Assembly: GCA_910575265.1 (NCBI GenBank)
Contig: CAJTEA010000010.1
Coordinates: forward strand, 1 to 64,000
From: Oscillospiraceae bacterium
GTDB lineage: Bacteria; Bacillota; Clostridia; Oscillospirales; Oscillospiraceae
Direction: 5' to 3'
DNA length: 64,000 nt
Positions within the stretch are counted from its first letter, which is position 1, and each line of letters opens with the position of its first letter. Below the pieces are notes generated by a model. It did not search any database and was not told the DNA's origin. It saw only the letters and a program-made list of their open reading frames with translations. Both the position numbers and the translations under genes were made by a program. Below are positions 17,115 through 25,428 of this stretch, piece after piece.

Positions 17115-18158
17115 ATGCTGGATTCCATACAGTCCCTGTTGGATGCCTTCCCCGAGGGAGCCATTCAAATCCGGGAGGGCGCGGTGCTTTCCGCCAACGC
17201 CATGGCCCGAAACTATCTGCCAGAACTGACCGCCGGAGCCCCCCTTCCCCCCTGCGTTATCCTGCCCGAGGGGGAGGAGACCGGAGCGGGCAGCTTCACC
17301 GCCAGAGACATCTGCTACACCTACAGCTGCGCCTCCAACCGGGACGGACAGCTTCTCCTGTTCCGTCCCGCCCCCCAGACCGCCCTCACAGGCCGCCAGC
17401 TGACCGGAGCGCTTCAGCAGCTGCGCACTCTGTTGGGAGAAGTCATGGCTGAGGTGGGCCCCGCCACCGTTCCCGGAGGAGAGGTGCCCGCCGCCGATTT
17501 CAGCAAGAGCATGCACCGGCTGTTCCGTCTGATCGGCAATCTGGATTATCTGGACCAGGCCGCCGGGGAGGCGGGAGTGTCCTTCCGCCCGGTGACGATG
17601 GACCTGGCTGGACTGTGCTGGCACACCGTCCGGCTGGCCGGACCGCTTTTGAGGGAGGCCGGAGTCGCCCTGGAGCTGAAAAGCTCCAGCTCCAGCATGC
17701 TCATCCCCGGGGACCCGGAGCTGCTGCAAAAGCTGTTGCTTACCCTTGTATCCAACGCCGCCCGGGAATCAGACGGGGTGAGGGTGGTCCTGACCCGGAA
17801 CCGCCAGGCGAACCGGGCCCTGGTCACTGTGTCCGGCTCCGGCGGCGAGCCCAGCGGGCGGCAGCTCACCTCTCTGTTCCAGCGGGGGCCGGGGAACGGC
17901 CTGCCCCTTCCCGGCCAGGGGGCGGGACTGGGAATCTCCATTGCCCAGGATATTGTCAGCCTGCACCGGGGGACGCTGCTGACCCAATGGGGAAAAGGGG
18001 CTCTGGCCGTCACCATCGGCCTGCCCACCGGTCCCCTGAGCGGCCGCGCCAGCGTCCGTACCCCCATGGCCCAGCGGGACGGCGGGCTGGACCCGGTGCT
18101 GATGGAGCTGTCCGACCTGCTCCCCTCCAGCCTGTTCGGCATGGAGGAACTGGATTGA
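17115..18158 (+). CDS. Soluble histidine-kinase-like protein
   Basis: 347 aa, no membrane segment. The N-terminal part (about 1-110) may be a PAS-like sensor. Around 140-180 the helix SMHRLFRLIGNLDYLDQA resembles a dimerisation/phosphotransfer region, but the usual H-E/D-x-R/K-T/N-P motif is absent. The C-terminal half is a GHKL ATPase with N-box DPELLQKLLLTLVSNAARES and G-box GAGLGISIAQDIVSLH. ATG at 17115 is chosen because AGAAGGGA lies 10 nt upstream and a good promoter lies at 16995-17023. No response regulator is adjacent. It could be a divergent kinase or a phosphatase. Confidence 0.65.
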   Translation: MLDSIQSLLDAFPEGAIQIREGAVLSANAMARNYLPELTAGAPLPPCVILPEGEETGAGSFTARDICYTYSCASNRDGQLLLFRPAPQTALTGRQLTGALQQLRTLLGEVMAEVGPATVPGGEVPAADFSKSMHRLFRLIGNLDYLDQAAGEAGVSFRPVTMDLAGLCWHTVRLAGPLLREAGVALELKSSSSSMLIPGDPELLQKLLLTLVSNAARESDGVRVVLTRNRQANRALVTVSGSGGEPSGRQLTSLFQRGPGNGLPLPGQGAGLGISIAQDIVSLHRGTLLTQWGKGALAVTIGLPTGPLSGRASVRTPMAQRDGGLDPVLMELSDLLPSSLFGMEELD

Positions 18159-18160
18159 CA

Positions 18161-18194
18161 AAAACCGGTCCGCGCCTGCGCGTGGACCGGTTTT
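18161..18194 (+). terminator. Intrinsic terminator after the kinase gene
   Basis: AAAACCGGTCC ... GGACCGGTTTT with an internal GCGC pairing, ending in T4. Confidence 0.8.
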
Positions 18195-18218
18195 ATCAGA
18201 AGAAAATTTAATTTTCCC

Positions 18219-18246
18219 TTGACTTCTCAAAATATTTCGGTATAAT
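18219..18246 (+). promoter_or_regulatory. Promoter of the rpsF-ssb-rpsR operon
   Basis: TTGACT (18219-18224), 16-bp spacer, TATAAT (18241-18246). An about 80-nt leader follows with a GC-rich stem region CCCGGACGAGCCGCCGGGG before the rpsF ribosome binding site. S6:S18 complexes bind rpsF leaders in many bacteria, so this may be an autoregulatory element. Confidence 0.7.
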
Positions 18247-18334
18247 GATAAGGCCTGTTTCCATCAGGAGGCAGGAATATCCTTGCTCCCGGACGAGCCG
18301 CCGGGGGCCATATGTCCATAAGGAGGTGCAAACT

Positions 18335-18631
18335 ATGGCAAAAATCAACGCGAATTACGAGGCGCTCTATATCCTGAAGCCCGACCTGAACGAAGAGCAG
18401 ATCAAGGCTCTGGTGGAGCGGTTCAAGGGCGTGGTGGAAGCGAACGGTACTGTGTCCGAGATCGACGAGTGGGGCAAGCGCCGGCTGGCCTATCCCATTA
18501 ACGACCTGATGGAGGGCTACTATGTGCTGATGACCTTCACCGCCGCCGCCGCCATTCCCGCTGAGCTGGACCGTATCTTCCGGATCACCGACGGCGTGAT
18601 GCGTTCCATGATCGTCTGCAAGGACGAGTAA
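18335..18631 (+). CDS. rpsF: 30S ribosomal protein S6
   Basis: 98 aa. The sequence NYEALYILKPDLNEEQIKAL ... GTVSEIDEWGKRRLAYPIND is diagnostic of bacterial S6. It binds S18 on the central domain of 16S rRNA. ATG at 18335 follows AGGAGGTG by 6 nt. First gene of the classical rpsF-ssb-rpsR operon. Confidence 0.97.
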   Translation: MAKINANYEALYILKPDLNEEQIKALVERFKGVVEANGTVSEIDEWGKRRLAYPINDLMEGYYVLMTFTAAAAIPAELDRIFRITDGVMRSMIVCKDE

Positions 18632-18643
18632 GGGGGAGCCGCG

Positions 18644-19132
18644 GTGCTGAATCGAATCGTTATCATGGGCCGTCTGGCCCGTGACCCGGAGCTCCGGCGC
18701 ACCCAGGCGGGGGTCCCCGTGGCCTCCTTTCGCCTGGCGGTGGATCGGGATTTCCGGGACAAAACCACCGGCGAGCGGGCCACCGACTGGATCGACGTGG
18801 TGGCCTGGCGTCAGACCGGGGAATTTGTCAGCCGCTACTTCTCCAAGGGCCGCCTGGCCGTGGTGGAGGGCCGGCTGCAAATGCGGGACTGGACCGACAA
18901 GGAGGGCAACCGGCGCACCAGCGCCGAGGTGGTGGCGGAAAACGTCTACTTCGGCGACTCCAAGCGGGACGGCGACGGCTCCGGCTACAGCCCCAGCTAC
19001 AGTCAGGGCGGCGGTTATTCCTCCGCTCCCTCCGTCCCCCCCGCCGACCCCTTCGGCGGCTACGGAGCCCCGCCCGCGGACGGCGACCAGTTCGCCGAGC
19101 TTTCGACAGACGACGGCAACCTGCCGTTTTGA
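18644..19132 (+). CDS. ssb: Single-stranded DNA-binding protein
   Basis: 162 aa. An N-terminal OB fold (MLNRIVIMGRLARDPELRRT ... FRLAVDR ... DWIDVVAW) is followed by a Gly/Ser/Tyr/Pro-rich flexible linker (about 108-150) and the acidic tip STDDGNLPF, which recruits replication and repair partners. GTG start 12 nt after rpsF, with AGGGGGAG upstream. Middle gene of the rpsF-ssb-rpsR operon. Confidence 0.96.
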   Translation: MLNRIVIMGRLARDPELRRTQAGVPVASFRLAVDRDFRDKTTGERATDWIDVVAWRQTGEFVSRYFSKGRLAVVEGRLQMRDWTDKEGNRRTSAEVVAENVYFGDSKRDGDGSGYSPSYSQGGGYSSAPSVPPADPFGGYGAPPADGDQFAELSTDDGNLPF

Positions 19133-19171
19133 CTTTGACCAGTATAAGGTCGTAAAAAGGAGGTTAATTCC

Positions 19172-19417
19172 ATGGCTATGGAACGCGAGAACAAGCCCAT
19201 GCGCGGTCGCAAGCGCCGCAAGGTCTGCGCCTTCTGCGCCGACAAGGTGGAGTGCATCGACTATAAGGACGCCGCCAAGCTGCGTCGGTTCACATCCGAG
19301 CGGGCCAAGATCCTGCCCCGCCGCACCACCGGCACCTGCGCCATGCATCAGCGCCAGCTGACCGAGGCCATCAAGCGCGCCCGTCAGGTCGCCCTGCTGC
19401 CCTACGTCACCGATTAA
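19172..19417 (+). CDS. rpsR: 30S ribosomal protein S18, cysteine-containing form
   Basis: 81 aa S18 with [19 protein letters not shown] and [22 protein letters not shown]. Four cysteines (CxxC, C, C) indicate the zinc-binding C+ form, whereas many bacteria also or only carry a C-minus form. AAGGAGG precedes the start. Partner of S6, encoded in the same operon, and followed by a strong terminator. Confidence 0.97.
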   Translation: MAMERENKPMRGRKRRKVCAFCADKVECIDYKDAAKLRRFTSERAKILPRRTTGTCAMHQRQLTEAIKRARQVALLPYVTD

Positions 19418-19422
19418 AGCAA

Positions 19423-19456
19423 AAATCCTGTCCGTATTGCGGACAGGATTTTTTTA
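19423..19456 (+). terminator. Intrinsic terminator of the rpsF operon
   Basis: AAATCCTGTCCG / CGGACAGGATTTTTTT, 5-nt loop. It may also serve the converging rpoN gene (stop at 19463). Confidence 0.9.
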
Positions 19457-19462
19457 TGCCCG

Positions 19463-20818
19463 CTACGCGTTCTTCCGGCCGGAGGCGCTGGGAATGCCAA
19501 GCTCCTCCCGGTATTTGGCCACAGTGCGCCGGGAGATCCCGCGGCCCTCCCGCTCCAGCCGCAGGGACAGCTGCTGGTCGGACAGGGGAGCGCTCTTGTC
19601 CTCCTCGCGGATCAGCCGCTGAAGCAGCGTCCGGACCGCGGTGCCGCTGGGACCGTCTCCGCCCTTTGCCCCGGCCCGCCGGGAGAAGAAATAGCTCAGG
19701 GGGTACAGCCCCCGGGAGCACTGGAGGTACTTTTCCCGCACCGCACGGCTCACGGTGGATTCGTGGAGCTCCAGCTCACCGGCTACCTCGGCCATTCCAA
19801 GGGGGACCAGAGCCTCCGGACCCTCCCGGAAAAAGGCGGTCTGCCGCTCCACAATCACTTTGGCGCACCGCAGCAGGGTGCTCTCCCGCTGCTCCGCCGC
19901 CCACAGTACGTTTTCCGCCTGACGCAGCTTTTCAGTCAGGTAAGCCTGGACCTCCTTGTCCTCCGAACTTTGAAGCAGCCCCCGGTAATAGCGGCTGACC
20001 CGGAAGGGAGGACGTTCCCCGCGGGCGGAGCGCACGGTGAGACAGCCCTCCTTCTCCTCCACGATCAGGTCGGGCTGGACATATTGAACCTGTCCTCCCA
20101 CATGGAACACCGAGCCCGGGCGGGGGTCCAGCTCCCGGATGGTCAACAGGGCCTGCTCCACCTGGCTTTGGGAGATGCTCAGCGCGGAGGCGATGGCCCG
20201 GTAGTGCCGTTTCGCCAGGGCGTCCAGGTGGTCCCGCACAATGGCCAGGGCGGGGCCCTTCTCCCCGATGCGCTCCAGCTGGAGGGCCAGACACTGGGAC
20301 AGGTCCGCCGCCCCCACGCCGGCCGGCTCCAGAGTCCGCAAAATGGCCAGCGCCTCCTCCAGCTTGTCCAGCGGGATATCCCCCTGCTGGGACAGCTCCT
20401 CCAGCGGGGCGCGCAGATAGCCGTCGTCCTCCAGGCAGTGGATCAGATATTCCACCAGCCGCTGTCCGTCCCCGTCCAGCTTCAGCCGGTCCAGCTGGCG
20501 GGACAGGAAGCTGGTCAGCGTCTCCTCCAGGCCGCCCCCGGTGCCCACCCAGGCCAGGGGATCCAGCTCCTCGTCACTGAACCGCTGGTAAAACCAGTTC
20601 TGCCGGTCGTTGTCCTCCAGCCAGTTCAGCCGGTCCAGCAGCTCGCTCCGCCCGGGCCCCGGCGCGGCGGGCTGGGTTTCCTCCGCCTCAATAAGCGGGT
20701 TTTCCTGGGCCAGCTCCCGTACATAGGCGTCCAGCTCCTGGGCGCCCAGCCGCAGCAGCTCCACGCTGTACAGCTGCCGCTGGCTCAGCTTTTGTGTCTG
20801 TGTCTGTTGCAGTTCCAT
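19463..20818 (-). CDS. rpoN: RNA polymerase sigma-54 factor
   Basis: 451 aa. Region I is Gln/Leu-rich (MELQQTQTQKLSQRQLYSVELL), followed by an acidic linker, the core-binding domain, a helix-turn-helix (LELHESTVSRAVREKYLQ) and the C-terminal RpoN box ISRRTVAKYREELGI. Sigma-54 directs transcription from -24/-12 promoters and needs an enhancer-binding AAA+ activator. None is encoded in this window, and I did not identify a clear -24/-12 promoter nearby. It ends seven residues after the box, as usual. Monocistronic, converging on rpsR. Confidence 0.95.
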   Translation of the reverse strand: MELQQTQTQKLSQRQLYSVELLRLGAQELDAYVRELAQENPLIEAEETQPAAPGPGRSELLDRLNWLEDNDRQNWFYQRFSDEELDPLAWVGTGGGLEETLTSFLSRQLDRLKLDGDGQRLVEYLIHCLEDDGYLRAPLEELSQQGDIPLDKLEEALAILRTLEPAGVGAADLSQCLALQLERIGEKGPALAIVRDHLDALAKRHYRAIASALSISQSQVEQALLTIRELDPRPGSVFHVGGQVQYVQPDLIVEEKEGCLTVRSARGERPPFRVSRYYRGLLQSSEDKEVQAYLTEKLRQAENVLWAAEQRESTLLRCAKVIVERQTAFFREGPEALVPLGMAEVAGELELHESTVSRAVREKYLQCSRGLYPLSYFFSRRAGAKGGDGPSGTAVRTLLQRLIREEDKSAPLSDQQLSLRLEREGRGISRRTVAKYREELGIPSASGRKNA

Positions 20819-21090
20819 GGGTGAGGCCCCCTTTTGTTCTCATGGTTATAGTGTAGGTCCGTCAAAGAAAAAAGTCAAGAAAAAGAGAGCCGCCGCCCGG
20901 GAGCGGTTGACCCGCTGGACGCGTTCCGGAGAAAACTCCACCTGAAACGCGGACTGATTTTCCGGTCTGTGTTCTGGGTCAGAACCATTCCTGTGGTCCT
21001 GATGGTTTTTGAGGCGTTTTTCCCAAATTATTACCGGCGATTTTGGTGACCTGTACAAAAAACAGGGTGAAAATTTAGGCATCTTACGAA

Positions 21091-21119
21091 TTGCGCCCCG
21101 AAAACGGCTATGGTAAAAT
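21091..21119 (+). promoter_or_regulatory. Promoter of the fructokinase-amylosucrase operon
   Basis: TTGCGC (21091-21096), 17-bp spacer, TAAAAT (21114-21119). It lies in the 368-bp gap 20819-21186 between divergent rpoN and the fructokinase gene. The rest of that gap holds no convincing gene or clear repeat; the part before rpoN probably carries its promoter, which I could not place. Confidence 0.6.
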
Positions 21120-21186
21120 ACTCCCGAAAATTGAGGAATACGTATTCCGATTAAACAGGTAAAAATTTGTGTTAAGGAGGTCCATC

Positions 21187-22134
21187 ATGACAGACATCAC
21201 GACCATCGGCGAGATCCTCATTGACCTGACCCAGACCGGTGTGAATGAGGTGGGCGTCCCCACCTTTGCCGCCAACCCGGGCGGCGCGCCCGCCAACGCG
21301 GCGGTAGCGGCCTCCCGCCTGGGGGCGAGGACGGCTTTCATCGGCAAGGTAGGCCAGGACGGCTTTGGCGGCTATCTGCGCCGGACCCTGGAGGAGAACG
21401 GTGTGAACCACACCGGGCTGCATTCCGGCAGCGATGTGACCACCATGGCCATTGTCTCAGTGGACGCCTCCGGCGAGCGGGACTTCCAGTTTGTCCGGGG
21501 GGCGGACTGCGCCCTGAGTCCCGAGGAGGTGGACCTGTCCGCGATAGAGGACACCAAAATCCTTCACTTCGGCTCAGTGAGCCTGACCTGGGGCATCGCC
21601 CGCAGCGCCACCATTTTTGCCGCCCGCTCCGCCCGCCAAAGCGGAACGCTGGTGAGTTACGACCCCAATTACCGCGCCTCCCTGTGGCGCAGCCCGGAGG
21701 AGGCCATGGAGTGGATGCGCATCCCCCTGCCCTTGGTGGACATCATTAAGCTGTCTGACGAGGAGCTGCCCCTGCTCACCGATTCCAGCGACCTGGAGGA
21801 GGGCAGCCGTATTCTGGAGGAGCGTGGTATCTCCCTGGTGCTGATTACTCTGGGCGGCAAAGGCAGCTTCTGCCGCTGGAGGGGGGAGACCTTCACCGTT
21901 CCTGGCGTTTCGGTCCGGGTGGCGGACACCAACGGCGCGGGGGATACCTTCCTGGGGGCGGTTCTCAGCCGCCTGTGCCTGCGGGGGGAGAAGCCCCTGG
22001 AGGGGCTGAGCGCGGATGAGCTGAAGGAAATCCTGGACTTCGCCAACCGGGCCGCCGCCCTGACCTGTTCCCGCAGCGGCGCGATTCCCGCCATGCCCAC
22101 CCTGGTGGAGCTGGAAGGAACGTGTGGAATATGA
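21187..22134 (+). CDS. PfkB-family carbohydrate kinase, probable fructokinase
   Basis: 315 aa. PfkB motif 1 is NPGGAPANAAVAASRLG (about 30-46) and motif 2 is DTNGAGDTFLGAVLSRL with the catalytic Asp in GAGD (about 250). The overall pattern matches ScrK-type fructokinases. AAGGAGG lies 5 nt before the ATG. Its stop overlaps the start of the amylosucrase gene (ATGA). Amylosucrase releases fructose from sucrose, so phosphorylation of that fructose is the natural job of this enzyme (inference from context). Confidence 0.88.
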   Translation: MTDITTIGEILIDLTQTGVNEVGVPTFAANPGGAPANAAVAASRLGARTAFIGKVGQDGFGGYLRRTLEENGVNHTGLHSGSDVTTMAIVSVDASGERDFQFVRGADCALSPEEVDLSAIEDTKILHFGSVSLTWGIARSATIFAARSARQSGTLVSYDPNYRASLWRSPEEAMEWMRIPLPLVDIIKLSDEELPLLTDSSDLEEGSRILEERGISLVLITLGGKGSFCRWRGETFTVPGVSVRVADTNGAGDTFLGAVLSRLCLRGEKPLEGLSADELKEILDFANRAAALTCSRSGAIPAMPTLVELEGTCGI

Positions 22135-23990
22135 GCGGAAAAAAAACAGTGTTTGACAGGCGGCTGGAGCGGCACTATGATGAGTTAAAGTGGCTGTACT
22201 GTGGGCTGTACCGGGATGAGAACGCTTTTGAATATTTTGTCCGCATGCTCCGGAGCTGCTGGGCGGACCGGAAGAAAGCCCTTCGGGACCAGGACGCCCG
22301 CCGGGAGACCGACCCCAACTGGTACCGCCGCCGGGAGCTGCTGGGCATGATGCTCTATGTAGACGCCTTTGCCGGCGATCTGAACGGCGTAAAGAAAAAG
22401 CTGAGCTATCTGCGGGAATGCGGGGTGAACTATCTCCACCTCATGCCTCTGCTGGCCAGCCCCAGGGGGCGCAGCGACGGGGGCTACGCTGTCTCTGATT
22501 TCCGCGCCGTCCAGCCTGAGCTGGGCTCCATGACCGACCTGGAGAGGCTGGCCGACGCCTGCCGGAAAGAGGGGATGAGCCTGTGCCTGGACTTTGTGAT
22601 GAACCATACCAGCGAGGACCATGAGTGGGCGAAAAAGGCCCGGGCCGGAGAGCCGGGCTATCGGGAGCGGTACTTCTTCTACGACACCTGGGATATCCCC
22701 CGGGCGTTTGAACAAACCGTTCCCCAGGTGTTTCCCACCACCGCGCCGGGCAGCTTTACCCAGCTGGACAGCGGGCAGATTGTCATGACCAGCTTTTACC
22801 CCTACCAGTGGGACCTGAACTACGCCAACCCCACGGTGTTCAACGACATGACGGAAAATCTTCTGTTTCTGGCCAACCGGGGGATCGACGTGATCCGCCT
22901 GGACGCGATTCCCTACATCTGGAAGGAGCTGGGCACCGGCTGCCGCAACCTGCCCCAGGTCCACACCCTGGCCCGGATGCTGCGCGTGGTGTGTGAGGTA
23001 GTCTGCCCCGGCGTGCTGCTGCTGGGGGAGGTGGTGATGGAGCCGGCCAAGGTGGCCCCCTACTTTGGTACTCCGGAGAAGCCCGAGTGCCATATGCTCT
23101 ACAACGTCACCACCATGGCCACCACCTGGCACACCCTGGCCACCGGGGATGTGTCCCTGCTCAGGCGGCAGATGGAGGCCGTGTGCGCCCTGCCCAAGGA
23201 TTTTCTCTTTTTAAATTACCTCCGCTGCCATGACGACATCGGCTGGGGGCTGGACTACCCCTGGCTGAGGGAGCGCTTCGGCGCCGACGAGGTGGCCCAC
23301 AAGCGCTACCTCAACGACTGGTTCACCGGCAAATGGCCGGACAGCGACGCCCGGGGCGAGCTGTACAACGATGATCCCCGTTTGGGAGACGCCCGGCTGT
23401 GCGGCACCACCGCCTCTCTGTGCGGTATGGAGGCCGCCGACTACGAGGGAGACCCCTTCAAGCTGGAGCGGGCCATCGCCTGTGATCTGACCCTCCACGC
23501 TTGGATGCTGTCCCAGAGCGGCGTTCCCGTAATTTACAGTGGGGACGAGGTGGGCCAGCTCAACGATTACACCTATCACAACGACCCGGACAGGCGGGAG
23601 GACAGCCGTTACATCCACCGGGGCAGGTTCCAGTGGGGTCTGGCCGAGTACCGGGATGACCCGGACACCCGCCAGGGCAAGCTGTTCCAGGGTCTGCGCC
23701 GTCTGGAAATGCTCCGGGCCGGAGAGCCCTGCTTCGACGGGGACGCCGACGTTCAGGTGGAGGACAGCGGCGACCGCCGCGTACTGGCTCTGTGCCGCCG
23801 GAAGGAGGGCCGGGAGCTGGTCTGCCTGTTTAATTTCAGCGATCAGTTCGCCTGGGCCGGCGTAAGCCGGGAGGGGAGCTACACCGAGCTGATGTACGGC
23901 ACAAGATACGGCGACATCCGCCGGATTGAGCTGTGGCCCAACGGCTTCGCATGGCTGCTGAGAGACGGGCGGGAAGAGAAGAATTCCTGA
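22131..23990 (+). CDS. Amylosucrase-like GH13 enzyme
   Basis: 619 aa GH13 alpha-glucan enzyme of the amylosucrase (GH13_4) type. An N-terminal helical part (1-80) precedes the barrel with YLHLMPLLASP, CLDFVMNHTS and VIRLDAIPYIWK (nucleophile Asp), LLLGEVVMEP (acid/base Glu) and NYLRCHDDIGWG (third Asp; HDDIGW is typical of amylosucrase and sucrose hydrolase). No signal peptide, so it is cytoplasmic. It should convert sucrose into fructose and alpha-1,4-glucan, or hydrolyse it. ATG at 22131 overlaps the kinase stop. No sucrose transporter is adjacent. Confidence 0.85.
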   Translation: MSGKKTVFDRRLERHYDELKWLYCGLYRDENAFEYFVRMLRSCWADRKKALRDQDARRETDPNWYRRRELLGMMLYVDAFAGDLNGVKKKLSYLRECGVNYLHLMPLLASPRGRSDGGYAVSDFRAVQPELGSMTDLERLADACRKEGMSLCLDFVMNHTSEDHEWAKKARAGEPGYRERYFFYDTWDIPRAFEQTVPQVFPTTAPGSFTQLDSGQIVMTSFYPYQWDLNYANPTVFNDMTENLLFLANRGIDVIRLDAIPYIWKELGTGCRNLPQVHTLARMLRVVCEVVCPGVLLLGEVVMEPAKVAPYFGTPEKPECHMLYNVTTMATTWHTLATGDVSLLRRQMEAVCALPKDFLFLNYLRCHDDIGWGLDYPWLRERFGADEVAHKRYLNDWFTGKWPDSDARGELYNDDPRLGDARLCGTTASLCGMEAADYEGDPFKLERAIACDLTLHAWMLSQSGVPVIYSGDEVGQLNDYTYHNDPDRREDSRYIHRGRFQWGLAEYRDDPDTRQGKLFQGLRRLEMLRAGEPCFDGDADVQVEDSGDRRVLALCRRKEGRELVCLFNFSDQFAWAGVSREGSYTELMYGTRYGDIRRIELWPNGFAWLLRDGREEKNS

Positions 23991-24005
23991 GCGCTGTTTG
24001 CCATA

Positions 24006-24075
24006 TCCTCCCCGCAGCCGGGGGAGGCGAATGAAACAGCCCCACAAAACAAGGCTCCCCGTCGCGGGGAGCCTT
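24006..24075. terminator. Two hairpins between converging genes
   Basis: CCTCCCC/GGGGGAGG (24006-24027) and AAGGCTCCCCG/CGGGGAGCCTT (24051-24075) separate the amylosucrase gene (+) from tfoX_C (-). Either may act as terminator. Confidence 0.7.
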
Positions 24076-24083
24076 GCTTCCAT

Positions 24084-24347
24084 CTAGTTCAAGAAATCAC
24101 GGAACGCTTTCAAATCCCGTTTTGTCTCCTCCGGAAGGCAGTTGTATTCCAGATCAGAGATCGCCCCCTCCAGGACATGCAGGTGGACCAGACAGACGTT
24201 GGGGTACAGAGTTTTCAGCTGGAAAAACGCCTGCTTGGAGCCCGCTTCTCTCAGCTTCTCGGGGGAATCAATGCCCACAGAGATCAGCTTGCGGGACATT
24301 TCCTTCCCAATATTCCGCAGTGAAGTCAACTCCGCCACCCGGTTCAC
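24084..24347 (-). CDS. TfoX C-terminal domain protein
   Basis: 87 aa. VAELTSLRNIGKEMSRKLISVGIDSPEKLREAG with helix-hairpin-helix character, then LVHLHVLEGAISDLEYNCLP, matches stand-alone TfoX C-terminal (Sxy) domain proteins. In gammaproteobacteria TfoX controls competence; in Firmicutes the role of the isolated domain is not known. GTG start overlaps the pyrB stop (GTGA), so it is translated with pyrB. No competence genes are nearby. Confidence 0.8.
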   Translation of the reverse strand: MNRVAELTSLRNIGKEMSRKLISVGIDSPEKLREAGSKQAFFQLKTLYPNVCLVHLHVLEGAISDLEYNCLPEETKRDLKAFRDFLN

Positions 24348-25405
24348 CTCAATTCCTCGTCGCAGAAGGCGCAGCAGTCAGTTCCGCCCACCTTCTTCAC
24401 CAGAGGGGGCAGGTAGCGCTCGGTCTGGGTGACGCACCTGGGGTTGCGGCAGACAGGCCGGATCCCGATTTCCACCGCCTCTGTCCGGTCCAGCCGGGGC
24501 TGGTTGGCCAGATCGGCCAGCAGGGCCATCCGGGCGAACATGCCGTACCGGGCCTGCTGGAAGTAGGCGGCCCGGGGGTCGTCGTCCACATCCACGGCGA
24601 TCTCGTCCACCCGAGGGAGCGGGTGCATCACCAGCATAGTTTCCTTGGCCCGCTCCAGCTTCCGGCGGGTGAGGATGTACACCCCCTTGTTCCGCTCGTA
24701 CTCCAGCGGGTCCACAAACCGTTCCCGCTGAACGCGGGTCATGTACAGCACATCCAGCTGGGGGATTACCGCCTCCAGCCCGGTGACCTCGGTAAAGCGC
24801 ATACTGTTCTCCCGCATAAACACACGTATGTACTCCGGGACAGCCAGCTCCCGGGGGGAGATGAGGAAGAACTGGACGGCTTCAAACTTCGCCATTGCCT
24901 TGATGAGGGAGTGGACGGTGCGTCCGTTTTTCAAATCGCCGCACAGGCCCACGGACAGGCCGTCCACACGGCCCAGCAGCCGGGTGATGGTGGTCAGGTC
25001 GGCGGTGGTCTGGGTGGGGTGCATGTGCCCGCCGTCCCCGGCGTTGACCACCGGCACATGGGAGTACAGTGACGCCGCCTTGGCCGCCCCCTCCCAGGGG
25101 GTGCGCATGACCACCACGTCGGCGTAGCCGGACACCATTTTGATGGTATCCTTCAGGCTCTCCCCCTTGGCCGCGGAGGAGGAATTGGGGTCGGCAAAGC
25201 CGAACACTGTCCCTCCCAGCCGGAGCATGGCGGTCTGAAAGGAAAAGTTGGTGCGGGTGGAGGGCTCGTAAAACAGGGAGGCCATCACCTTGCCCCGGCA
25301 GGTGTCCAGAAAGCGCTCGGGGGCGTCCATAATCCGGCTGGCCCGGAGGTAGAGCTCGTCCCACTCCTGACGGGAAAGGTCGCCGAAATCTATCAAATGC
25401 CGCAT
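24344..25405 (-). CDS. pyrB: Aspartate carbamoyltransferase with PyrI-like zinc ribbon tail
   Basis: 353 aa. The catalytic part (1-310) shows the carbamoyl-phosphate motif STRTN (49-53), the SSSAAKGESLKDT loop, the HPTQ-type motif GHMHPTQT and the aspartate-binding HPLPR. The last 35 residues are extra: C319-x4-C324 ... C345-x2-C348, the same cysteine pattern as the zinc domain of the regulatory chain PyrI, here fused directly to the catalytic chain and without the nucleotide-binding allosteric domain. First committed step of pyrimidine synthesis. It lies 23 nt after gntR and overlaps tfoX_C; no other pyr gene is adjacent. Confidence 0.92.
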   Translation of the reverse strand: MRHLIDFGDLSRQEWDELYLRASRIMDAPERFLDTCRGKVMASLFYEPSTRTNFSFQTAMLRLGGTVFGFADPNSSSAAKGESLKDTIKMVSGYADVVVMRTPWEGAAKAASLYSHVPVVNAGDGGHMHPTQTTADLTTITRLLGRVDGLSVGLCGDLKNGRTVHSLIKAMAKFEAVQFFLISPRELAVPEYIRVFMRENSMRFTEVTGLEAVIPQLDVLYMTRVQRERFVDPLEYERNKGVYILTRRKLERAKETMLVMHPLPRVDEIAVDVDDDPRAAYFQQARYGMFARMALLADLANQPRLDRTEAVEIGIRPVCRNPRCVTQTERYLPPLVKKVGGTDCCAFCDEELR

Positions 25406-25428
25406 GAAAACAGTTCCCTCCGTTCGTC

